Notes: generated by a model from the sequence alone, not told the origin. DNA of 43,068 nt from Prevotellaceae bacterium UBA1710 (GCA_002317355.1 DCJC01000014.1:1-43068), one strand, 5' to 3'. Positions 24,100 to 32,484 are shown, counted from the first letter of the stretch. Program-made: numbers and translations.

Positions 24100-25223
24100 A
24101 GATTCTCACATTCCTAACCTCCTTAGACCTTAACTCTGGTGGTCCTTCACGTAGTGTTCCGATGCTTGTCAAAGGATTGGCGGAACTCGGTGTGGATATT
24201 ACTCTCATGACCATCCGCTCTGAGAACATGAATACTCATGCTCTTGATGGAACCTCTGCTAAACTAAAGGTGCTTGAGCCTTCTTTCTCTCAAAAAGAGA
24301 TAGGGAAATATCTTGCAGTAGAAAAGTTCCAACTTATTCAGATTCAGAGTATGTGGGATTTGCCTTATCATAAGGTAATGGTTGAGGCTCGTAAGCAAGG
24401 CATTCCTTATATTGTTACTCCACGTGGAATGCTTGAGCCATGGAGTCTTTCCCAAAAGAAATGGAAGAAAAAACTAGCTTGGTGGTTGTATCAGCGTAAT
24501 GATGTGCAGAAGTCTGCATGCGTTTTTACAACTGCTGAGATGGAGGCAAATCATGTACGCGAACTTGGTATTACCACTTGTGTGTCGGTTATACCAAATG
24601 GTATAGAGACGGATGGCTATCCTTGTAAGGTGTCTGCTGATAATGTTAAAAAACAAGTGCTTTTCCTTAGTCGTGTCCATGTTAAAAAGGGTATCGAACT
24701 TCTTTTTGACGCTTGGAAGCGAATACGTCCAGATTATGCAGAATGGCAGTTGCTTATTGTTGGTAATGGTGAGGAGGAGTATATTAAGAGTTTAGAAGCT
24801 AGGGTTGAAAGTCTAGGAATGAATGGCTGTATAAAAATTATGCCTCCCGTATTTGGTGATGCCAAGACACTTCTATATCAAGAATCGGCATTGTTTTGTC
24901 TGCCGTCCTTCAGCGAAAACTTTGGTATGGTGATTGCTGAGGCTATGTCGTGCGGAACACCTGTTGTTACTACAACAAACTGTCCTTGGGAGATTCTTAA
25001 TGAGACAAAGACAGGATGGTGTATTGACCTCAGCATTGATAATCTTGAACATGCTCTTCGTGAGGCTCTTTCTATGGATGGTAATGACTTGTACGAGATG
25101 GGACAGAAAGCAAGCCAACTTATCTATGATAACTTCGACTATAGAAGTGTTACCCGTAATACTTTACGCTTGTATGAATGGCTTCTGAATAGTGGAGGAA
25201 AACCTGAATTTATATATGACTGA
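24096..25223 (+). CDS. GT4 glycosyltransferase
   Basis: 375 residues. GT4 features are clear: N-terminal LNSGGPSRSVPMLVKGL, VTPRGMLEPWSLSQKKWKKK, PNGIETDGYP, VLFLSRVHVKKGIELLFDAW and the donor-site SFSENFGMVIAEAMSCGTPVVTT with the E-x7-E pattern. It retains nucleotide-sugar glycosyltransferase function by family; donor and acceptor are not readable. It is translationally coupled to its neighbours at both ends (4-bp and 8-bp overlaps). Confidence 0.9.
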   Translation: MKILTFLTSLDLNSGGPSRSVPMLVKGLAELGVDITLMTIRSENMNTHALDGTSAKLKVLEPSFSQKEIGKYLAVEKFQLIQIQSMWDLPYHKVMVEARKQGIPYIVTPRGMLEPWSLSQKKWKKKLAWWLYQRNDVQKSACVFTTAEMEANHVRELGITTCVSVIPNGIETDGYPCKVSADNVKKQVLFLSRVHVKKGIELLFDAWKRIRPDYAEWQLLIVGNGEEEYIKSLEARVESLGMNGCIKIMPPVFGDAKTLLYQESALFCLPSFSENFGMVIAEAMSCGTPVVTTTNCPWEILNETKTGWCIDLSIDNLEHALREALSMDGNDLYEMGQKASQLIYDNFDYRSVTRNTLRLYEWLLNSGGKPEFIYD

Positions 25224-25779
25224 TACAAAAATAGACCTATCAAAATACGAGAATCACTTAGGACGTAAGCATCAGATGGTTCGTCTTTTGTGGAGTGTCA
25301 CGTGGGCGTTGTGCGCCAGTTGGTTGCCAAGGAGTGTTGGTAAAGGCTGGAAGAATCTTCTCCTGCGTCTTTTTGGTGCAAAGATTTCAAAGACTGCTCA
25401 TGTGTATAGTTCTGCAAAGGTGTATTATCCGCCTTTCCTTACGATGGGAGAGTATGCTTGTTTGGCAAGTGATGTAGATTGCTATAATGTGGCTCCTATC
25501 ACTATTGGTGCTAACACAACGGTTTCTCAAGGGACTTATCTTTGTACTGCGAGTCATGATGTGACCAATCCTCTTAATCCTTTGATTACCGCTCCTATTG
25601 TTATTGAAGATCAGGCGTGGATAGGTGCGAAAGCATATATCGGTATGGGAGTCACTATTGGTCAGGGAGCTGTTGTAGGAGCAACTGCAAGTGTCTATAA
25701 GGATGTGGAGCCTTGGACAATAGTTGGAGGAAATCCTGCCAAGTTCATCAAGAAGAGAGAGGTTGGAAATGAAAAGTGA
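25216..25779 (+). CDS. WcaF-like hexapeptide acetyltransferase
   Basis: 187 residues from the ATG at 25216, which overlaps the preceding stop (ATGACTGA). An in-frame ATG at 25192 is possible but overlaps by 32 bp. The N-terminal LGRKHQMVRLLWSVTWALCASWLPR segment and the turns VYYPPFLTMGEYACLASDVDCYNVAPITIG, ASHDVTNP (catalytic His) and WIGAKAYIGMGVTIGQGAVVGATASV are typical of WcaF/CapG acetyltransferases. It would O-acetylate a repeat-unit sugar. An A-family repeat separates it from the next gene. Confidence 0.88.
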   Translation: MTDTKIDLSKYENHLGRKHQMVRLLWSVTWALCASWLPRSVGKGWKNLLLRLFGAKISKTAHVYSSAKVYYPPFLTMGEYACLASDVDCYNVAPITIGANTTVSQGTYLCTASHDVTNPLNPLITAPIVIEDQAWIGAKAYIGMGVTIGQGAVVGATASVYKDVEPWTIVGGNPAKFIKKREVGNEK

Positions 25780-25860
25780 AGAATACAAATTGCACTTTTC
25801 TGATGCCGTGGATAAATCGTAAATCAAACAAGACGTACAAAAATCGTACAAAAACGTACT

Positions 25861-25910
25861 GAAATAGTAAATAGCTGAATAGTAAATAGTACATAGCTAA
25901 ATAGTAAATA
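25861..25910 (-). repeat. A-family repeat, copy A5
   Basis: AATAGTAAATAGCTGAATAG-type array, the reverse complement of the TTTACTATTTAGC words at 1621-1686. It ends 3 bp before the next ATG. A smaller CGTACAAAAA repeat precedes it at 25833-25860. Confidence 0.85.
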
Positions 25911-25913
25911 TCT

Positions 25914-26855
25914 ATGGTGCTTGATATTACGACCATAATCCTCACTTATAATGAGGAAATACATATAGCGCGATGCCTGGAGAATGTGTGTAAGTTCTCT
26001 AAGAGAGTGATCATTGTTGATAGTCCTTCGACTGACCGTACGCGTGAGATTGCCGAGAGTTTCAGCAATCGTACGACTATAGATGTGATTGAACATAAGT
26101 ATCCTGGCAATCAAGCGGAACAGTTCAACTGGGCGATTGATAATATCAAAATTGATACGGAATGGGTGCTTAGGATTGATGCTGATGAGTATCTTTTGCC
26201 TGAATTAGTGGCGGAACTGGAACAAAAACTGCCTGAAATGCCTAAGGAAGTGACAGGAATTGAGTTCAAGCGCAGGCATATTTTCATGGGTAAATGGGTG
26301 AAGCATGGCATCTATCCAGTCATTATGATGCGTATGTTCCGTACGGGTTTTGGTCGCTATGATGCTCGATTGATGGATGAGCATATCACTTTGAAGGAAG
26401 GCAGATCCATTGTTCTTGACAATGATTTCTGTGACCATACGCTTACGAATATCTCTGATTATTGCAGAAAACATATCAATTATGCTCAGCGAGAGGCGAC
26501 AGAGATATTGAATGAAACTTACAGTCTTACAGCTGGCATCTCGCAAAATGACCTGAATCTTGGTGCGCAAGCGCAGGAAAAACATCGGACAAAAAGCAAA
26601 TATAACAGCCTTCCGCTGTTCTGGCGTTCATTCGCATACTTCTGCTATCGCTATTTCCTAAGAGGTGGATTCCTTGATGGAAAGGAAGGATTTGTCTTTG
26701 CTTTCATACAGGGTTGGTGGTATCGCACACTTGTTGATGTGAAGATCCTTGAGGTGAGGAAGTGGTTGAAAACCAACGATTTGAATCCTAATACAGAAGA
26801 TGGCAGACAAGCGCTGAAGGTGTATATCAAAAACAGCTGGGGGATAGAGTTGTAA
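25914..26855 (+). CDS. GT2 glycosyltransferase (WaaE/KdtX-like)
   Basis: 313 residues of GT-A fold. ITTIILTYNEEIHIARCLENV opens the domain, followed by IIVDSPSTDRTREIAE, the QAEQFNWAIDN helix and the metal-binding Asp pair in WVLRIDADEYLLPE. The C terminus has the aromatic, basic FWRSFAYFCYRYFLRGGFLDGKEGFVFAFIQG segment typical of membrane-associated LPS-core-type GT2 enzymes. It is separated from the upstream genes by the A5 repeat and from the next gene by a 684-bp repeat-rich gap. Confidence 0.88.
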   Translation: MVLDITTIILTYNEEIHIARCLENVCKFSKRVIIVDSPSTDRTREIAESFSNRTTIDVIEHKYPGNQAEQFNWAIDNIKIDTEWVLRIDADEYLLPELVAELEQKLPEMPKEVTGIEFKRRHIFMGKWVKHGIYPVIMMRMFRTGFGRYDARLMDEHITLKEGRSIVLDNDFCDHTLTNISDYCRKHINYAQREATEILNETYSLTAGISQNDLNLGAQAQEKHRTKSKYNSLPLFWRSFAYFCYRYFLRGGFLDGKEGFVFAFIQGWWYRTLVDVKILEVRKWLKTNDLNPNTEDGRQALKVYIKNSWGIEL

Positions 26856-26966
26856 TCTTATAGCTCTTACAATTCTTACAGTTCTTACAATTTGCCTTAA
26901 CGACACTCGAATTTTTCTTGGTATATCGTTATCAAACGACTGTAAGACTGTAAGGACTGTAAGATA
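26855..26966. repeat. E-family inverted array (CTTACAGT), E1
   Basis: Left side 26855-26890 holds CTTACA words every 8-9 bp; right side 26936-26966 holds TGTAAG words in inverted order. Imperfect version of E2. Confidence 0.7.
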
Positions 26967-27032
26967 TCGTGTTTTTACATGCATTGGTTATAGACTCCCA
27001 AACGTAAAGTCAACCTTATTCGAGGAAAGAAA

Positions 27033-27196
27033 AAATCTTACAGTTCTTACAGTCTTACAGTGTAAGAATACCTCCCGATGGTATTCGGGAGGATAGAAAA
27101 ATAAGAGTAAATATATTTATATATTTAATTTTTGGCTCGGATTTTTTCTGGATACCGTCCGTCTGACACTGTAAGACTGTAAGAACTGTAAGATTT
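27033..27196. repeat. E-family palindromic element E2, perfect 31-bp inverted repeat
   Basis: 27033-27063 is the exact reverse complement of 27166-27196, with a 102-bp centre. The centre contains a perfect hairpin CCTCCCGA-TGGTAT-TCGGGAGG (27071-27092). Each arm is built of CTTACAGT words. It has the form of a MITE or a strong transcript hairpin. Confidence 0.92.
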
Positions 27197-27234
27197 CACG
27201 ATTCAGCGGACATTTGCTCACGATTCAGCGGACA
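27196..27234 (+). promoter_or_regulatory. 17-bp direct-repeat operator
   Basis: TCACGATTCAGCGGACA occurs exactly twice (27196-27212 and 27218-27234), 22 bp apart centre to centre, i.e. two helical turns on one DNA face. The second copy ends 4 bp before the -33 TTG. This is a classical place for an activator. Confidence 0.7.
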
Positions 27235-27237
27235 ACT

Positions 27238-27269
27238 ATTGTATGTCTGCCGGAATATTTGTACCTTTG
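27238..27269 (+). promoter_or_regulatory. internal promoter of the polysaccharide locus
   Basis: ATTG (27238-27241), 20 bp, then TACCTTTG (27262-27269), a close match to the Bacteroidetes consensus. The first gene downstream starts 270 bp later at 27540. Confidence 0.75.
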
Positions 27270-27355
27270 CACCATGAACTGATGAAAAGGGCTCAATCCC
27301 GTAGGTTTTACAGGAGCTAATCCTAAGGATGATAAGATAAAGACAGAATGATATG

Positions 27356-27399
27356 CCTTCGTTATGCTTCCGTTATGACTTCGCTATGCCTCTGCTATT
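27356..27399 (+). repeat. G-family 11-bp tandem array, G1
   Basis: Four consecutive 11-bp units of the type C-T-T-C-C-GTTATG, with core GTTATG or GCTATG. It lies in the leader of the 27540 gene. Confidence 0.75.
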
Positions 27400-27461
27400 G
27401 AAGCATGCAAACAGCAGAGGAAAGACTATGGCAGTATGGTGGAAATACGAAAGATGAAGTA

Positions 27462-27505
27462 ACTCCCATGAAGTTCCCATGTGATTCCTATGTAAATCCC
27501 ATTTT
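27462..27505 (+). repeat. H-family 11-bp tandem array (NNTCCCATGNN)
   Basis: Units ACTCCCATGAA, GTTCCCATGTG, ATTCCTATGTA and AATCCCATTTT, each 11 bp with TCC at positions 3-5. It ends 35 bp before the 27540 start codon. Confidence 0.8.
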
Positions 27506-27539
27506 CGTGAGGGCAATAGGGAGGAGTAGATAGAAACAA

Positions 27540-28607
27540 ATGACCAAGGTAGCAAGATATTTCATAGAACTGATGCAGGTGGCGCTCGGAAGGACTGAGC
27601 GACTGAGCGGTATGCCTACAGAGAAGCAATGGTATGGATTGCTGCAGATGTCTATGGATCATTCCATGTTGGGAATCATCTTTGCCGGTATTCAGAAATT
27701 GCCGCAGGATCAGTTTCCTCCCTTGAGAGTGAAGATGAAGTTTCATGGTCCTTCAGAAGCTATCAAGATGCGCAATGAGACCATGAATGAGCAGTGTGAA
27801 GTGGTGACCGAATACTTCCGTAAGGCTGGATTTCGTACTGCGATAATGAAGGGACAAGGCAATGCCCGACTCTATGGCGATTTGGAATTTGCAAGAAGCA
27901 GTGGTGATATAGACCTTTGGGTGGAAGGCGGATTCGAGAAGGTTAATGATTTTGTACAGAAGACATGTCCCACAAAGGAGGTGAACGAACTTGAGATTCA
28001 GTATGATGCCTTTCCTGATACTATCGTAGAGATTCACTACCGCCCGTTCATTATCCGTAACTTCATCTATAATGCCAGATTGCAAAGGTTCTTTGAACAA
28101 GAAGCGGAAGCATGCTTTGGGCAGAATCTTCCTGTCAACTGGGTGACGATGCGCTTTAACATCATTCACCAGTTGGCTCATATTCGTCTTCATCTCTTTA
28201 CCGAGGGAATTGGTATGCGACAGCTCATGGACTACTATTTCGTGCTTCTCAGAAGCAAGGAGAATAGGGGAGAGATGATGAAGATTGTGAAGAGTCTCGG
28301 AATGGAGAGCTTCGCTTCTGCCTTGATGTGGATAATGAGCAGGATATTCTTGTTGGATGATGAATACCTTCTTTGCAAGCCAAATGAGAAAAACGGAAAG
28401 TTCCTGTTTGAGGAGGTGGTGAAAAGCGGAAACTTCGGTCGTTCGAATAAGGAACTGTCAGAAAAGAAATCTGCATCCTATGGTCATTTCTGGCTCTTCT
28501 TTATAAGAAACCTTCGCTATTGGCGTTTCGACAGATGGGATTGGATATGTGGGCCGATGTGGAGAGTGTACTATAGGTTCTGGAAGAATAAACGAGGCTT
28601 CGAATGA
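27540..28607 (+). CDS. nucleotidyltransferase-fold protein of a polysaccharide locus
   Basis: 355 residues resembling the uncharacterised nucleotidyltransferase family found in bacterial surface-polysaccharide and biosynthetic clusters. The core is visible at 96-130: AIMKGQGNARLYGDLEFARSSGDIDLWV, with the metal-binding Asp pair (GDIDLWV) and a later acidic strand (TIVEIHYRPF). A helical C-terminal half (IIHQLAHIRLHLFTEGIGMRQLMDYYFVL) follows. The donor and acceptor are unknown; transfer of a nucleotidyl or phospho group to a sugar or lipid intermediate is possible. It overlaps the next gene by 4 bp and has its own promoter with direct-repeat operator. Confidence 0.8.
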   Translation: MTKVARYFIELMQVALGRTERLSGMPTEKQWYGLLQMSMDHSMLGIIFAGIQKLPQDQFPPLRVKMKFHGPSEAIKMRNETMNEQCEVVTEYFRKAGFRTAIMKGQGNARLYGDLEFARSSGDIDLWVEGGFEKVNDFVQKTCPTKEVNELEIQYDAFPDTIVEIHYRPFIIRNFIYNARLQRFFEQEAEACFGQNLPVNWVTMRFNIIHQLAHIRLHLFTEGIGMRQLMDYYFVLLRSKENRGEMMKIVKSLGMESFASALMWIMSRIFLLDDEYLLCKPNEKNGKFLFEEVVKSGNFGRSNKELSEKKSASYGHFWLFFIRNLRYWRFDRWDWICGPMWRVYYRFWKNKRGFE

Positions 28608-29431
28608 AGATATCTGTTATAACCGCAACATACAATAGTGGGGCAACCTTGAGAGATACGCTTGAGAGCGTTCTCAAGCAGGATTATTCCGACTATGAAC
28701 TCGTCATAAAGGATGGGGGCTCTACGGACAATACCTTGGATATCTGCCGTGAGTTCGAGTCAAGGTTCAATGGTAGAATGAAGATAATGTCTTCTCCTGA
28801 CAAGGGAATCTATGATGCTATGAACCAAGGCATAAGGGCGACAACAGGAGAGATTGTTGGCATCCTTAATTCAGATGATTTTTATTCTTCAGATGATGTC
28901 CTAAGTACTGTTGCCCATCAGTTTGGAGAGACTCCAGATATTGATGCTGTTTATGGAGATGTGCGCTATGTGGAGGCTGAAGATACAAGCAAGCATGTGA
29001 GGTATTACTCAAGTAAGGTGTTCAGACGTTGGATGATGCGTTTTGGCTATATGCCTGCTCATCCTTCTTTCTATTGCAGGAAATCAACATACGAGCGTTT
29101 CAAACTTGATGGTACACAAATTGAAGGTTTCAAAGGTGATGCCTCTTGTGCTTATTTCAACACATCATACAAGATAGCTGCTGACTTTGACTTCCTTGTT
29201 CGTACCATCTATGTGGGTAGAATAAAGACGCATTATATCCAGAAGAATTTCGTTACCATGCGCTCTGGTGGCGCAAGTAATAGTGGTTCGAGCAGTCATA
29301 AGCTGATTAATGCTGATCACCAACGCACGTTGCGTGAATGCCATGTGTATTCCAATATCTTCTTCCTTGCCTTGAGATATGTGTATAAGGTAGGAGAACT
29401 GGCAGTAGGAAAGATTAGACGATTCGCATAA
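28604..29431 (+). CDS. GT2 glycosyltransferase (WcaA/EpsE-like)
   Basis: 275 residues of GT-A fold. MKISVITATYNSGATLRDTLESVLKQDY, the nucleotide-binding VIKDGGSTDNTLDI, DKGIYDAMNQGIRATTGEIVGILNSDDFY with the Asp-Asp metal site, and AHPSFYCRKSTYERF are typical of WcaA-like transferases. The start codon overlaps the preceding stop (ATGA). It is the last gene of the locus and a bidirectional terminator follows. Confidence 0.92.
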   Translation: MKISVITATYNSGATLRDTLESVLKQDYSDYELVIKDGGSTDNTLDICREFESRFNGRMKIMSSPDKGIYDAMNQGIRATTGEIVGILNSDDFYSSDDVLSTVAHQFGETPDIDAVYGDVRYVEAEDTSKHVRYYSSKVFRRWMMRFGYMPAHPSFYCRKSTYERFKLDGTQIEGFKGDASCAYFNTSYKIAADFDFLVRTIYVGRIKTHYIQKNFVTMRSGGASNSGSSSHKLINADHQRTLRECHVYSNIFFLALRYVYKVGELAVGKIRRFA

Positions 29432-29454
29432 AAAGAGCACTTGATACGTAAAAT

Positions 29455-29503
29455 GAAAAGATGCAAAGTCATGGAGATAATTCTCTGCGACTTTGCATCT
29501 TTC
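29455..29503. terminator. bidirectional terminator between convergent genes
   Basis: Perfect 14-bp stem AAAGATGCAAAGTC (29457-29470) / GACTTTGCATCTTT (29489-29502). It ends 4 bp from the pantothenate-kinase stop. A- and T-rich flanks lie on both sides. Confidence 0.82.
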
Positions 29504-29506
29504 CGT

Positions 29507-30310
29507 TTATACGCAACAGCCTATTGCTGTGCAGAATTCTGAATGCTTTGGGATGATGATGCGCACTCCATAAAGTGACTCGAAGGAATTGAATATTTCT
29601 CTTGCTTGAGGTAGGAGAGTGAGATTTCCTATCATCACAAAGTCTTTTATCTTTGTTCCTTGGCTTGCAAGAACGGCTCCTGAACAGATAGTCTGTATTA
29701 CGGTCCATATAATGCCGAGTGCAATGTCTTCCTTGCGAGTGTCGTTGGAAACCTTACCAAAGAGAGAGGCGGTAGTGTCGAGTGGTAATCCAGGAAGTGG
29801 ATGTGCAGAGATATCGCCTATGTTGAGGTTGATGTTGGATAGGTCTCCTTCGGAAGCAAGTTGGGTAATACGATTGATGTCGTCAGTTCCGAGTAGGAGT
29901 TTCGACAGACCGACCAGCGTTCCACCTCCCATGCCTAATCCACCAAGATGCTGTATGTTTTCACCATCCACACAGATGATTGTTGTGCCAGTTCCCATAG
30001 ATACGGTTATCATGCGTGTGAGACCAGAACCGAATCTTGCCCCTTGCGCATCTGCCTGAAACTCTGGAATATGAATGGTTGGGAGTCCATAGATGTCACC
30101 TTCGATATATTCTGCTCCAACTCCAGTAATCATCACCTTCTCAATGTCAGAGAGGGAAATGTGATTGTCGTGAAGGTATTTGCCCAATGCTCCATAGAGA
30201 GAGGTCACGGGATCTGAAGCCTTGATGCGAGTAGGCGAAACCACTTGATTGTCAGAGTCTATGCCTACTATCTTTGTGGTACTGATGCCCACGTCTATGC
30301 CGATTTTCAT
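29507..30310 (-). CDS. coaW: type II pantothenate kinase
   Basis: 267-residue member of the ASKHA fold that phosphorylates pantothenate, the first step to coenzyme A. MKIGIDVGISTTKIVGID is the phosphate-1 motif, MITGVGAEYIEG contains the substrate-side glutamate/glycine region, SMGTGTTIICVDG the phosphate-2 motif and GGLGMGGGTLVGLSKLLLG the conserved glycine loop of type II enzymes. It is unlike types I and III. It starts 4 bp after the ligA stop and so is probably in one operon with ligA. Confidence 0.88.
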   Translation of the reverse strand: MKIGIDVGISTTKIVGIDSDNQVVSPTRIKASDPVTSLYGALGKYLHDNHISLSDIEKVMITGVGAEYIEGDIYGLPTIHIPEFQADAQGARFGSGLTRMITVSMGTGTTIICVDGENIQHLGGLGMGGGTLVGLSKLLLGTDDINRITQLASEGDLSNINLNIGDISAHPLPGLPLDTTASLFGKVSNDTRKEDIALGIIWTVIQTICSGAVLASQGTKIKDFVMIGNLTLLPQAREIFNSFESLYGVRIIIPKHSEFCTAIGCCV

Positions 30311-30314
30311 AAGC

Positions 30315-32405
30315 TTACGAGAATAGATCCAACTGGATGGGTGAGTTTTGCTTTGTATCCGTTTGGGGAGCGGCCTCCTCGCTATTTGTGGTGGAAGGAG
30401 AAGCTGTTTCTATCATGCTGAGGAACTCTTCTTCACTCATCAATGGCACCCCGAGTTTTTCTGCCTTCTGGAGTTTTGAAGGCCCCATGTTGTCGCCAGC
30501 GAGAATGAAACTCGTCTTGCCGCTTATGCTGCCCACATTCTTTCCTCCATGTTGCTCGATGAGAGCCTTATACTCGTCTCTGCTATGGTGAGTGAAGACA
30601 CCACTTATGACGATAGACTTTCCCTCAAGAGTATTGGTTCTACCTGCTGTCTGTTCCTCGCTAAGTGACATCTGAAGTCCTTTGTCGCGAAGTCGTTGAA
30701 GGATGGCAAGGTTATCTTCATTATGGAAGTATGAGATGATGCTCTCGGCTATCACATTCCCCACCATCTCCACATCAAGGAGATCCTGAAGAGATGCGTT
30801 CATGAGAGTGTCAATATCCTTGAAATGGCGTGCGAGAAGCTTTGCCGTTGTGACGCCTACAAAGCGGATTCCGAGGGCAAAGACAACGCGTTCGAAAGGT
30901 ACGTTGTGTGATTCTTCTATCGCCTTCACAATGTTGAGGGCTGACTTTGCCTTATTGCCTGACGGATCTATCTGCTGAACGGTAAGGTCATAGAGGTCTG
31001 CTATGTTATGTATGAGTCCTCGCTGATAGAATTCGTCCACGGTCTCAGGTCCGAGTGACATGATATTCATCGCCTTACGAGCAATGAAATGCTCTATTCG
31101 ACCTTTGATCTGTGGTGGGCAACCGCTGTCGTTCGGACAATAATGAGCGGCTTCACCCTCATAGCGAACAAGTTCTGCACCACACTCAGGACAATGGGTG
31201 ATGAACTTAACCGCCTCAGCATCAGCCTTTCGTTTCTCTACATCTACACCAACGATCTTTGGGATGATCTCACCACCTTTCTCTACAAAGACATAATCGC
31301 CTATGTGGAGGTCGAAAGAGCGAATGAAATCCTCATTATTGAGTGTGGCTCTACGAACGGTTGTACCTGCAAGCTGAACAGCTTCCATATTAGCCACAGG
31401 AGTAATGGCACCTGTTCTTCCAACCTGATATGTAACCTCAATGAGAGGGGTACAAGCACGTTCTGCCTTGAACTTATATGCTATTGCCCAACGAGGGGAT
31501 TTTGCCGTAAAGCCAAGATGGCGTTGCTGACGAATGGAGTTGACCTTGAGCACGATACCATCTGTTGCAACTGGTAGATTCTTACGCTCCTTATCCCAAT
31601 AGTCGATGTAGTCGAGAATGCCCTGAAGAGAGTTCACCTTCTTCATACCTTCTGAAATCTTGAAGCCCCATGAACGTGCTGCATCAAGGTTCTCTATATG
31701 ACCATCGGCAGGCACTTCATCTCCTAATAGATAGTAGAGGTAAGCATCAAGTCCTCGTTCTGCAACTACACGTGAGTTCTGGCTCTTGAGTGTTCCAGAA
31801 GCTGCATTACGAGGGTTTGCGAATGGTGTCTCACCAATCTCCTCACGCTCAGCATTGAGGCGGTTGAAGTTGTCCCATGGTAGGAGTATCTCACCTCTTA
31901 TCTCAAAGGTGTGAGGGTAGGGGAGAGATGCAGACAGTTGAAGAGGAATACTTCGGATAGTGCGAACATTGTTAGTCACATCATCGCCTTGCACACCATC
32001 TCCACGTGTTACAGCCTGAACGAGTTTTCCGTCCTCATAGGTGAGAGAGATGGAAAGACCATCATATTTCATTTCACAGCATACCTCGAAAGGCTCGCCT
32101 TCAAGTCCGCGTGACACCTGTTCGTACCACTCACGCACATCATCAGCATTATAGGTGTTGGCGAGTGATAGCATTGGATATTTGTGAGTCACCTGTTGGA
32201 AGTTCTGGTTGAGGTCGCTTCCCACTCTGACAGATGGAGAGTTCGGATCAGCCATCTCAGGATGACGTGCCTCAAGTTCCTGAAGCTCGTGCATTAGGAA
32301 GTCGAAGTCCTGATCGGATATTACTGGTTGGTTGAGTACGTAATATCTATGATTATGCTCGTGAAGCTCCTTTCGAAGCTGTAGTATGCGTGATTGTTCG
32401 TTCAT
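30315..32405 (-). CDS. ligA: NAD+-dependent DNA ligase
   Basis: 696 residues with the full LigA layout: Ia and adenylation domain with the AMP-accepting Lys113 in EMKYDG, OB domain, zinc finger (Cys405, Cys408, Cys423, Cys429), helix-hairpin-helix region (about 440-585) and BRCT (about 593-667). It seals nicks in replication and repair. Unusual is the tail after the BRCT: about 22 polar residues ending in QLDLFS (691-696), which matches the bacterial sliding-clamp binding consensus QL(S/D)LF. It shares a divergent promoter region with the MNT-HEPN pair. Confidence 0.98.
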   Translation of the reverse strand: MNEQSRILQLRKELHEHNHRYYVLNQPVISDQDFDFLMHELQELEARHPEMADPNSPSVRVGSDLNQNFQQVTHKYPMLSLANTYNADDVREWYEQVSRGLEGEPFEVCCEMKYDGLSISLTYEDGKLVQAVTRGDGVQGDDVTNNVRTIRSIPLQLSASLPYPHTFEIRGEILLPWDNFNRLNAEREEIGETPFANPRNAASGTLKSQNSRVVAERGLDAYLYYLLGDEVPADGHIENLDAARSWGFKISEGMKKVNSLQGILDYIDYWDKERKNLPVATDGIVLKVNSIRQQRHLGFTAKSPRWAIAYKFKAERACTPLIEVTYQVGRTGAITPVANMEAVQLAGTTVRRATLNNEDFIRSFDLHIGDYVFVEKGGEIIPKIVGVDVEKRKADAEAVKFITHCPECGAELVRYEGEAAHYCPNDSGCPPQIKGRIEHFIARKAMNIMSLGPETVDEFYQRGLIHNIADLYDLTVQQIDPSGNKAKSALNIVKAIEESHNVPFERVVFALGIRFVGVTTAKLLARHFKDIDTLMNASLQDLLDVEMVGNVIAESIISYFHNEDNLAILQRLRDKGLQMSLSEEQTAGRTNTLEGKSIVISGVFTHHSRDEYKALIEQHGGKNVGSISGKTSFILAGDNMGPSKLQKAEKLGVPLMSEEEFLSMIETASPSTTNSEEAAPQTDTKQNSPIQLDLFS

Positions 32406-32431
32406 TGGGAGTGTTTCTTTTATTTGGCGCT

Positions 32432-32461
32432 TTCCGAGTCTTCGAATTCTCGAATTGTCGC
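32432..32461. repeat. D-family repeat, copy D3
   Basis: TTCGAATTCTCGAATTGTCG words upstream of ligA; TCTCGAATTGTCG is identical to part of D2 at 3384-3464. Confidence 0.7.
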
Positions 32462-32476
32462 TAAGCTTTCCATCTG

Positions 32477-32484
32477 CAAAGATA
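32477..32484 (-). promoter_or_regulatory. -7 element of the ligA promoter
   Basis: TATCTTTG on the minus strand, set in AGTATCTTTGCAGA, which is repeated in inverted order at 32566-32579. No clear -33 element. Confidence 0.5.

Larger units (their letters stand above)
26856..27539. other. repeat-filled region inside the polysaccharide locus
   Basis: 684 bp without a gene. It contains E1, E2, a pair of 17-bp direct repeats next to a consensus promoter, an untranslated leader of about 265 nt and two 11-bp-period arrays (G1 and H). It marks a second transcription unit for 27540-29431. Confidence 0.7.

Noticed and set aside
26856..27539. Structured RNA gene or riboswitch in the leader of 27540
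   Set aside because: Repeats and a promoter are visible, but no known RNA family could be recognised.
29619..30059. Plus-strand frame opposite the pantothenate kinase
   Set aside because: It is a shadow of coaW in another frame.
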